DNA of 60,000 nt from positions 34,780,501 through 34,840,500 of the forward strand of contig NC_092672.1 of NCBI RefSeq assembly GCF_964355755.1, written 5' to 3'. This stretch comes from Antedon mediterranea. Lineage: Eukaryota; Echinodermata; Crinoidea; Comatulida; Antedonidae. Shown here one piece after another: positions 47,594 to 58,600 of the stretch. The notes beneath the pieces were generated by a model, which saw nothing but the letters and a program-made list of their open reading frames with translations, was not told the DNA's origin and did no database searches. Every line of letters begins with the position of its first letter. Position 1 is the first letter of the stretch. Made by a program: the position numbers and the translations under genes.

Positions 47594-48837
47594 ATGTGGA
47601 TTATCAAAGGGACAATCAATGGTGAACTAAATGTACAATTGTACATACAATCTCTACAGCATTTACATCCTAAAGACAAACAATGTACAAAACAATGCAA
47701 ATTGATTTTAATATATAAAATAATTAGACTGGACAAAAAGACATGTTATGCATTTAAATTAAACTCTGTACTATACAGTACCATTGCATTTAGAATGGAC
47801 AAAGACATGCTTGTTTTATACTGAAATCATCAAACTTATCGGTCATTATGAATTATAAGTAAATTGAACAATAAACATTTTTACTATTAAAATGCCGTGA
47901 ATACTGTACTTCTCTACTACTACTGTATACTATCTTTAAAATGAATACAAATTAGTTAATTGGTAAAAAAAGAATACAGAATTTTTTTTTTTTTAATAAA
48001 CTTGCCAATTCGTGGTTGCCTACAGTATATATATGAAAGTGGTTATCATCTGAATTTATTCATTGTATTTATAAAGTAAAGTATTGGTTTATTCAGGTAA
48101 TCTACAGTAAAAGTATACTGGAGTCATGTGAAATTGACACCATACTGTACAATAGACACCATACTGTACAGACAGACATGATAGCCTATCAGTAAGTACA
48201 GCACCTATTATAAATTAGATACAGGTACTGCTAATTCCTGGCAATGCTAATAAAAATTAAAATCTGTACCTCTATACTAAACAAAAATGATATACAGTAA
48301 TAACAAACACATAGTACGTGACATAAACCCAACACGTTGCTGGTAGTATACTTGTAGTATATTATTATTTATTTATAGTTTTATTAGCCACGGTACTTCG
48401 GCAAAATTACAATCGGAAGACAAACATGTTAACAAACTTATAATAAACATTTTTAATGAACTACTGTAATCATTAAAGTTGTCGCTACCGGTCTACAGTA
48501 TTTGCGAAATGAGTGCAAATGCTGTCAAAGTTCAAGCACTCACTTCCTGCGTTAAAGACCACACTTAAAATTAACACACGTACATCTTTACAAGTGTATT
48601 TTAAACAAATTTATGATAATTGACCCTTAACAATAAATTAGGGATTTAATTGATTGTAATGAGATTCAAAATTATTACCAAGTTTTAACTTAAGGTTTAC
48701 AAACCCATGTTCGCATCAACTGCCAATTTCATAAATTCATAATTTGGCATACTAATCATGAAAGAAATTCAAATTGTTGTATCACAACAGTGATTGGTTT
48801 GTGAGCATGCTCAGAAGAGCATAACAGTCCATTGGTT
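47594..48837. other. No recognised feature
   Basis: AT-rich, with many TAC(A/T)GTA words (48022, 48143, 48162, 48293). CACCATACTGTACA is duplicated near 48138 and 48158. Confidence 0.35.
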
Positions 48838-49510
48838 CGTACCTCCGCCAAGGAGGTATGTAATCGGTAGCGTGTGTTTGTTTGTTTGTTAGCAGGATTA
48901 CTCAAAAAGTAATTACAAGATCTTTACCAAGCAAAATGAATATACAAATAGATATGTGGTCAAGGACCATTCCATTAAATTTTGGGACCATGGTCCCAAT
49001 TCTGGACCACTTTTTAGTATAATTTTCAGACCTGCTAGTGTTAAAAGATAGGACAGAATTTTTTAAAAGCCGGCGAGCAGTCTTTAGTAACAAGTAAACT
49101 GAAATTGCATTTTCCCGAGAACTACTGTACTTGTCCAAAAAACTTCATTTTTGTACAAGAGGCAAGAGTTATAATTTGTGATTTGTAATTGTAAAACATA
49201 ATTTGATTTAATGTGCACGTTTTTTTATGCGAGTAGTTTAAACCTATTTCTTTTCAAATTTACTCGTTTGATTTTCGCGTTGCTGTTCTTTTGTTAGTCA
49301 ACTGAAGTTATTGTTAATTGAAAGGCTTGTTACATAACCATTACACCAAACTCGCATACCCATGCTTATAGTGAAATTAGCCTAAATCAAAAACAGCATT
49401 AAGACACACACAAATATATATTTTTTTTGTTACTGGAGAAATCTTATGTAGGAGAATTTTACAGTAGGCGGAGGTACAGTATGCACTCTCGGAATGGCTT
49501 TCTAGTTTTT
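48838..49510. mobile_element. CCTCCGCCAAGGAGGT-type dispersed repeat
   Basis: The left end ACCTCCGCCAAGGAGGTATG is followed by TCGGTAGCGTGTGTTTGTTT and TTAGCAGGATTACTCAAAAA. The right end is GGCGGAGGTACAGTATGCAC, then TCTCGGAATGGCTTTCTAGT. From memory this is a repeat widespread in marine animals, with CCTCCGCC and GGCGGAGG at opposite ends. The copy is enlarged and decayed inside. A 78-codon minus frame within it is not a gene. Confidence 0.7.
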
Positions 49511-49767
49511 TTTTTGGTGTTGAGGTGAAAATTTACAGTAAAAAAGTATTTTTTTATTTTGTATTTATTTATTTTGTATATTACTGTATATATTATTAGA
49601 ATAATTCTAAAAAATGATTTGAGAGTTTTTTTAATGTTTATTTGTTTGTTATAACCACCTTACGACCCATCACATGTGCAGTATTCTTTTACTTACAGTA
49701 GTTCACATGGTTTTTTAAAAAGGGACACTTGTCTAGCATTACTTCAGAGAAGAAAGTTGTAGAGCAG

Positions 49768-49935
49768 TAAAGTTCTGTCTACACTATCAAACTTTATGTG
49801 ATGTGCCCATATACTGTATGGACATGATGATGTCATTTTACTACCATATTTAAGCATATCACTAGTACCAATACCATATTTGGTCACATCACACTTTTTT
49901 TGTCAAACTAGTTTGATAGTGTAGACAGACCTTTA
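49768..49935. mobile_element. MITE family A, copy 12
   Basis: AAAGTTCTGTCTACACTATC to GATAGTGTAGACAGACCTTT. The centre is CCATATACTGTATGG (TACTGTA at 49812-49818). Confidence 0.9.
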
Positions 49936-50635
49936 GAGCTGATATATTCTCCACTATACTTTATGTCCTTTTAGTGTTATATTGTAAACCGCAAACTTTT
50001 ACTAAACACTAATGTTTATTCTCCATACAAACAGTAATGCAATAGTATTTCTTTTATTATCATAATATTAGGCTTCTTTGAGCTGAACATTAAGCCAAAC
50101 GCTGACTAAGACTCTAAAACTGTAAACGTGTGTGATTTCTCACCTGGTGGGAAAATCAATGAAACCGACAATGAGGGTGTACCTGTATAAATGAAACCTG
50201 ATCTGAACACCTTTAGACACAGGTAAGCAGCTACGATACCTGCTGAGATGGATACTTGCTCAGGTATACACAGCGGGTCATTCTGGAGGTCATTCTGAAG
50301 TATTACAGTACTGCACCTTACTGGCGAAAGATTCATTTTCAAATTATACCTATAGTATTATACTGTAAGTTTTAACTATTATTTTCAGACTACACAATTA
50401 TTATAGAGCAATTTTGTATTTACAGTGAGTTCATACAGTAGGATTCACCAAAGCTGCAATGGAAGTCGTAAATTTATTTTCAAAGCAGCCTTATTAACAT
50501 AAAAACATGATATAATATTACTGTAAATATCCTTTAGATTTGAATGCTAAATATATTAATGTTAAATGTTAAATCAATTAACATTAACAAGTAAAGTTCC
50601 TCCTTGCAACGTCAGGGCTCTATCACTAATTAAGG
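49936..50635. other. No recognised feature
   Basis: A 78-codon minus frame at 50106-50342 contains several AG/GT pairs but no supported exon. The rest is AT-rich. Confidence 0.3.
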
Positions 50636-50875
50636 CTTACAGATACAGATTCATTTATTGTCCAAAATAATAATGGAAATTACAGTGCTCATAAACCTTG
50701 GCTTGCCGAAAATAAATATAAATATAACGGGGGACTATCTAACAAATGTTTTGTTATAATGCCTTATCCCAGCTGGGTAGAACGAGTACTTGTAACGGTC
50801 CGTCTGCGCATTCACCGTCCTCATCCTACCACTTCTAACGATAACGGATAACGGAGCCTGTATCTGCCATCGCAT
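50636..50875 (-). mobile_element. LINE 3' end (reverse-transcriptase ORF terminus plus 3' UTR)
   Basis: The minus frame 50735-50875 ends RMRTVNAQTDRYKYSFYPAG followed by IRHYNKTFVR and stop. The pattern T-x-RYK-x-SFxPxxIRxxN is the familiar C-terminus of CR1/L2-like non-LTR retrotransposons. The downstream tail to about 50636 ends GACAATAAATGAATCTGTAT, a typical LINE tail. The 5' part is missing. Confidence 0.7.
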
Positions 50876-51146
50876 TTACTTATGTAGAGTATGAACCATA
50901 CAGTACAAAAATTGATAAAATAAACGTCCCAGTCGAATAAGGATTGTTTGAAGTACTGTACATTACATACATGTATGTACACTAACAAGTGATTGCATCA
51001 AACATGACATTGTTTAATTGTGATTGGATATTTCTTTCAAGTGTCTAATAAATAAATAACAGTATAATATTTAAAGTTACTATTTTTAACATTTAAATTA
51101 AACTACCTGATGATACACCAATTAAACCGACAATGAAGGAAACTGA

Positions 51147-51370
51147 AAAGTAAAAAGACCACCAGGAAGACTGAAAGAAAACTGGATAAACCAAATAAAA
51201 AAAAATTTAAAAAGAGAAAATATAGACTTTAGCACAATAACAACCCATCCTGCCGAAAACAGAAAAATATGGAAACAAATTGTGGAAAGCGTAATATCGG
51301 AATGACGGAAAAAAACAATTTTTGCTTGTCTCAACTAGGAAAAATATTGAATCATCATCATCGAAATTCA
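51147..51370 (+). mobile_element. LINE ORF2 C-terminal remnant
   Basis: The plus frame 51153-51305 reads KRPPGRLKENWINQIKKNLK then IWKQIVES and stop. The (R/K)xPGRxxxxW...I...L...W order is the usual C-terminal tail of RTE/L1-like reverse-transcriptase ORFs. The upstream part is frameshifted (ETEK then a stop). ATCATCATCATCG at 51353 may be the 3' microsatellite. Confidence 0.65.
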
Positions 51371-51659
51371 GAAAAGTAATAGTCATAAATTTTACAAATT
51401 TTTTACAACTTGATGAGAATGCAAAACAATTTCAAAATTCAAATGTCATAAAAACATATCATCTTTGTGACTCAGTGAATAATGCAGCTGTTTCCTGTAT
51501 CCAATTCGAAGACAAGAACACTTTATTACATTGCATTTTAAAACTTCTTACCAATTTTATTACCGTTGAATTGTTTATCATTCAACAATACTTTGGTAAC
51601 TCATCCGTAATGTATTACAATACATGTATACTGTTGATTCATGCTCACATTAGGTTTTG

Positions 51660-51925
51660 ATGTCGTACTGCGACTGCGAGAAAACCTACAGAAACCCATG
51701 CCCTTCCATGCTTGGTTCCAACTTGGAGGAATTATGTACCTAAATAATCCCTTAATGGTTCCAGCTACTGTACTGTGGGACATACTGTAGTGTAATGCAA
51801 GTTGTTAAAGTTGTATGTTGATCATGAATGTAAATATTTGTGTGTATTGTTTTGCTTGTGTTTTTCTGCCAAGAAAACAATTATCATTGTATCACTGTAA
51901 ATCGAATCTGAATCTGACATGATGT
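51660..51925 (+). mobile_element. Probable LINE 3' UTR
   Basis: Non-AT-rich start, then TTTTCTGCCAAGAAAACAAT and CACTGTAAATCGAATCTGAA with TCTGACATG, a tail of the (GAATCT)n kind common at LINE ends. No ORF is preserved. Confidence 0.45.
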
Positions 51926-52001
51926 AAAAATAATAATTAATATGCTCCACAAAACAAACCAATTACAAAATTTACAGTATTTCATTTACAGTATTTATCA
52001 G

Positions 52002-52119
52002 AAGCAGTCAAGGGGGTATTAGGTATTATCCATTGGATAAACTCCCTTGACTGCTTGTTGCAAAATTGTATTACTGTACATAAGTGTTGGATTCCAATAC
52101 TTATGTAATACAATTTTGT
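52002..52119. repeat. Two adjacent hairpins
   Basis: Hairpin 1: AAGCAGTCAAGGG (52002-52014) with CCCTTGACTGCTT (52044-52056) and a small inner TATCCA/TGGATA stem. Hairpin 2: AAAATTGTATTAC...ATAAGT (from 52062) with ACTTATGTAATACAATTTT, near perfect except for five extra bases in the left arm. Confidence 0.8.
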
Positions 52120-52615
52120 TATTAAGAATTTGACTAAAGTTTTAAAAAACTTCCCTTATGAAATAATCACATTTTTCTTATCAGTTCCCTACAGTATGAC
52201 TGACAAACACAGTAAATTAACAAATTTTGTTAATTTTCATAATGATGATATTACTTGAAATATCAATAACAAAAAACATGTTTTAATAATAACAGAGTGT
52301 TTATTCTTATCTAGTTGAACCATTTCAATTAAAACAACATTTATTGAAGTATTTGATTGACATTTTGACAGATGGGATGTTTTTGTCTCTCCTCAGAGGA
52401 AAGCCAATCAACACATGTTATCCAAACTATACACATTTTTGTCTTGCAATTCTGACAACTAATTGGCCATCAGTCACTTTAAATATCAATAATTTAACAT
52501 CCTAACATCCACAATGTAGTTTAGTACTGTATAAATAAGCAGCTATTGCACTTACAATGTACACTCAGAAACAGTTTTATTAATTTAGAATGAATCCAAT
52601 TACTTTTTTTTCTAT
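52120..52615. other. No recognised feature
   Basis: AT-rich flank of the satellite. ORFs entering from the array end here. Confidence 0.4.
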
Positions 52616-55600
52616 CAGTACAGTACTGTAGGTATATAATAAAGGACTTGCACTGAAAATGTGAAACAGTACTGTAGGTATATAATAAAGGACTTGCACT
52701 GAAAATGTGAAACAGTACAGTAGGTATATAATAAAGGACTTGCACTGAAAATGTAAAACAGTACTGTAGGTATATAATAAAGGACTTGCACTGAAAATGT
52801 GAAACAGTACTGTAGGTATATAATAAAGGACTTGCACTGAAAATGTGAAACAGTACAGTAGGTATATAATAAAGGACTTGCACTGAAAATGTGAAACAGT
52901 ACTGTAGGTATATAATAAAGGACTTGCACTGAAAATGTGAAACAGTACAGTAGGTATATAATAAAGGACTTGCACTGAAAATGTAAAACAGTACTGTAGG
53001 TATATAATAAAGGACTTGCACTGAAAATGTGAAACAGTACTGTAGGTATATAATAAAGGACTTGCACTGAAAATGTGAAACAGTACTGTAGGTATATAAT
53101 AAAGGACTTGCACTGAAAATGTGAAACAGTACTGTAGGTATATAATAAAGGACTTGCACTGAAAATGTTAAACAGTACTGTAGGTATATAATAAAGGACT
53201 TGCACTGAAAATGTGAAACAGTACTGTAGGTATATAATAAAGGACTTGCACTGAAAATGTGAAACAGTACTGTAGGTATATAATAAAGGACTTGCACTGA
53301 AAATGTGAAACAGTACTGTAGGTATATAATAAAGGACTTGCACTGAAAATGTGAAACAGTACAGTAGGTATATAATAAAGGACTTGCACTGAAAATGTGA
53401 AACAGTACTGTAGGTATATAATAAAGGACTTGCACTGAAAATGTGAAACAGTACTGTAGGTATATAATAAAGGACTTGCACTGAAAATGTGAAACAGTAC
53501 TGTAGGTATATAATAAAGGACTTGCACTGAAAATGTGAAACAGTACTGTAGGTATATAATAAAGGACTTGCACTGAAAATGTGAAACAGTACTGTAGGTA
53601 TATAATAAAGGACTTGCATTGAAAATGTGAAACAGTACTGTAGGTATATAATAAAGGACTTGCACTGAAAATGTGAAACAGTACTGTAGGTATATAATAA
53701 AGGACTTGCATTGAAAATGTGAAACAGTACTGTAGGTATATAATAAAGGACTTGCATTGAAAATGTGAAACAGTACTGTAGGTATATAATAAAGGACTTG
53801 CATTGAAAATGTGAAACAGTACTGTAGGTATATAATAAAGGACTTGCACTGAAAATGTGAAACAGTACTGTAGGTATATAATAAAGGACTTGCATTGAAA
53901 ATGTGAAACAGTACTGTAGGTATATAATAAAGGACTTGCATTGAAAATGTGAAACAGTACTGTAGGTATATAATAAAGGACTTGCATTGAAAATGTTAAA
54001 CAGTACTGTAGGTATATAATAAAGGACTTGCACTGAAAATGTGAAACAGTACTGTAGGTATATAATAAAGGACTTGCATTGAAAATGTGAAACAGTACTG
54101 TAGGTATATAATAAAGGACTTGCACTGAAAATGTGAAACAGTACTGTAGGTATATAATAAAGGACTTGCATTGAAAATGTTAAACAGTACTGTAGGTATA
54201 TAATAAAGGACTTGCATTGAAAATGTGAAACAGTACTGTAGGTATATAATAAAGGACTTGCATTGAAAATGTTAAACAGTACTGTAGGTATATAATAAAG
54301 GACTTGCATTGAAAATGTTAAACAGTACTGTAGGTATATAATAAAGGACTTGCATTGAAAATGTGAAACAGTACTGTAGGTATATAATAAAGGACTTGCA
54401 CTGAAAATGTGAAACAGTACTGTAGGTATATAATAAAGGACTTGCATTGAAAATGTGAAACAGTACTGTAGGTATATAATAAAGGACTTGCATTGAAAAT
54501 GTGAAACAGTACTGTAGGTATATAATAAAGGACTTGCATTGAAAATGTGAAACAGTACTGTAGGTATATAATAAAGGACTTGCATTGAAAATGTGAAACA
54601 GTACAGTAGGTATATAATAAAGGACTTGCATTGAAAATGTGAAACAGTACTGTAGGTATATAATAAAGGACTTGCATTGAAAATGTGAAACAGTACTGTA
54701 GGTATATAATAAAGGACTTGCATTGAAAATGTGAAACAGTACTGTAGGTATATAATAAAGGACTTGCATTGAAAATGTGAAACAGTACTGTAGGTATATA
54801 ATAAAGGACTTGCACTGAAAATGTGAAACAGTACTGTAGGTATATAATAAAGGACTTGCATTGAAAATGTGAAACAGTACTGTAGGTATATAATAAAGGA
54901 CTTGCATTGAAAATGTGAAACAGTACTGTAGGTATATAATAAAGGACTTGCATTGAAAATGTTAAACAGTACTGTAGGTATATAATAAAGGACTTGCACT
55001 GAAAATGTGAAACAGTACTGTAGGTATATAATAAAGGACTTGCATTGAAAATGTTAAACAGTACTGTAGGTATATAATAAAGGACTTGCATTGAAAATGT
55101 GAAACAGTACTGTAGGTATATAATAAAGGACTTGCATTGAAAATGTTAAACAGTACTGTAGGTATATAATAAAGGACTTGCATTGAAAATGTTAAACAGT
55201 ACTGTAGGTATATAATAAAGGACTTGCATTGAAAATGTGAAACAGTACTGTAGGTATATAATAAAGGACTTGCATTGAAAATGTGAAACAGTACTGTAGG
55301 TATATAATAAAGGACTTGCACTGAAAATGTGAAACAGTACTGTAGGTATATAATAAAGGACTTGCATTGAAAATGTTAAACAGTACTGTAGGTATATAAT
55401 AAAGGACTTGCATTGAAAATGTGAAACAGTACAGTAGGTATATAATAAAGGACTTGCACTGAAAATGTGAAACAGTACTGTAGGTATATAATAAAGGACT
55501 TGCATTGAAAATGTGAAACAGTACTGTAGGTATATAATAAAGGACTTGCACTGAAAATGTGAAACAGTACTGTAGGTATATAATAAAGGACTTGCATTGA

Positions 55601-58600
55601 AAATGTGAAACAGTACTGTAGGTATATAATAAAGGACTTGCATTGAAAATGTGAAACAGTACAGTAGGTATATAATAAAGGACTTGCATTGAAAATGTGA
55701 AACAGTACTGTAGGTATATAATAAAGGACTTGCACTGAAAATGTGAAACAGTACTGTAGGTATATAATAAAGGACTTGCACTGAAAATGTGAAACAGTAC
55801 TGTAGGTATATAATAAAGGACTTGCATTGAAAATGTGAAACAGTACTGTAGGTATATAATAAAGGACTTGCACTGAAAATGTGAAACAGTACTGTAGGTA
55901 TATAATAAAGGACTTGCATTGAAAATGTGAAACAGTACTGTAGGTATATAATAAAGGACTTGCACTGAAAATGTGAAACAGTACTGTAGGTATATAATAA
56001 AGGACTTGCATTGAAAATGTGAAACAGTACTGTAGGTATATAATAAAGGACTTGCACTGAAAATGTTAAACAGTACTGTAGGTATATAATAAAGGACTTG
56101 CATTGAAAATGTGAAACAGTACTGTAGGTATATAATAAAGGACTTGCACTGAAAATGTGAAACAGTACTGTAGGTATATAATAAAGGACTTGCACTGAAA
56201 ATGTGAAACAGTACTGTAGGTATATAATAAAGGACTTGCATTGAAAATGTGAAACAGTACTGTAGGTATATAATAAAGGACTTGCACTGAAAATGTGAAA
56301 CAGTACTGTAGGTATATAATAAAGGACTTGCATTGAAAATGTGAAACAGTACTGTAGGTATATAATAAAGGACTTGCATTGAAAATGTGAAACAGTACTG
56401 TAGGTATATAATAAAGGACTTGCACTGAAAATGTGAAACAGTACTGTAGGTATATAATAAAGGACTTGCATTGAAAATGTGAAACAGTACTGTAGGTATA
56501 TAATAAAGGACTTGCATTGAAAATGTGAAACAGTACTGTAGGTATATAATAAAGGACTTGCATTGAAAATGTTAAACAGTACTGTAGGTATATAATAAAG
56601 GACTTGCATTGAAAATGTGAAACAGTACTGTAGGTATATAATAAAGGACTTGCATTGAAAATGTTAAACAGTACTGTAGGTATATAATAAAGGACTTGCA
56701 TTGAAAATGTGAAACAGTACTGTAGGTATATAATAAAGGACTTGCATTGAAAATGTGAAACAGTACTGTAGGTATATAATAAAGGACTTGCACTGAAAAT
56801 GTGAAACAGTACTGTAGGTATATAATAAAGGACTTGCATTGAAAATGTGAAACAGTACTGTAGGTATATAATAAAGGACTTGCACTGAAAATGTGAAACA
56901 GTACTGTAGGTATATAATAAAGGACTTGCATTGAAAATGTGAAACAGTACTGTAGGTATATAATAAAGGACTTGCATTGAAAATGTGAAACAGTACTGTA
57001 GGTATATAATAAAGGACTTGCATTGAAAATGTGAAACAGTACTGTAGGTATATAATAAAGGACTTGCACTGAAAATGTGAAACAGTACTGTAGGTATATA
57101 ATAAAGGACTTGCATTGAAAATGTGAAACAGTACTGTAGGTATATAATAAAGGACTTGCACTGAAAATGTGAAACAGTACTGTAGGTATATAATAAAGGA
57201 CTTGCATTGAAAATGTTAAACAGTACTGTAGGTATATAATAAAGGACTTGCATTGAAAATGTGAAACAGTACTGTAGGTATATAATAAAGGACTTGCATT
57301 GAAAATGTGAAACAGTACTGTAGGTATATAATAAAGGACTTGCATTGAAAATGTTAAACAGTACTGTAGGTATATAATAAAGGACTTGCATTGAAAATGT
57401 GAAACAGTACTGTAGGTATATAATAAAGGACTTGCATTGAAAATGTTAAACAGTACTGTAGGTATATAATAAAGGACTTGCATTGAAAATGTTAAACAGT
57501 ACTGTAGGTATATAATAAAGGACTTGCATTGAAAATGTGAAACAGTACTGTAGGTATATAATAAAGGACTTGCACTGAAAATGTGAAACAGTACTGTAGG
57601 TATATAATAAAGGACTTGCATTGAAAATGTGAAACAGTACTGTAGGTATATAATAAAGGACTTGCATTGAAAATGTGAAACAGTACTGTAGGTATATAAT
57701 AAAGGACTTGCATTGAAAATGTGAAACAGTACTGTAGGTATATAATAAAGGACTTGCATTGAAAATGTGAAACAGTACTGTAGGTATATAATAAAGGACT
57801 TGCATTGAAAATGTGAAACAGTACTGTAGGTATATAATAAAGGACTTGCATTGAAAATGTTAAACAGTACTGTAGGTATATAATAAAGGACTTGCATTGA
57901 AAATGTGAAACAGTACTGTAGGTATATAATAAAGGACTTGCATTGAAAATGTGAAACAGTACTGTAGGTATATAATAAAGGACTTGCATTGAAAATGTTA
58001 AACAGTACTGTAGGTATATAATAAAGGACTTGCACTGAAAATGTGAAACAGTACTGTAGGTATATAATAAAGGACTTGCATTGAAAATGTTAAACAGTAC
58101 TGTAGGTATATAATAAAGGACTTGCATTGAAAATGTGAAACAGTACTGTAGGTATATAATAAAGGACTTGCATTGAAAATGTTAAACAGTACTGTAGGTA
58201 TATAATAAAGGACTTGCATTGAAAATGTTAAACAGTACTGTAGGTATATAATAAAGGACTTGCATTGAAAATGTGAAACAGTACTGTAGGTATATAATAA
58301 AGGACTTGCATTGAAAATGTGAAACAGTACTGTAGGTATATAATAAAGGACTTGCACTGAAAATGTGAAACAGTACTGTAGGTATATAATAAAGGACTTG
58401 CATTGAAAATGTTAAACAGTACTGTAGGTATATAATAAAGGACTTGCATTGAAAATGTGAAACAGTACAGTAGGTATATAATAAAGGACTTGCATTGAAA
58501 ATGTGAAACAGTACTGTAGGTATATAATAAAGGACTTGCACTGAAAATGTGAAACAGTACTGTAGGTATATAATAAAGGACTTGCATTGAAAATGTGAAA

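Noticed and set aside
50106-50342. Possible signal-peptide exon for the ZNRF3/RNF43 gene
   Set aside because: The frame contains several AG/GT pairs but no segment resembles the family N-terminus and no consistent phase was found.
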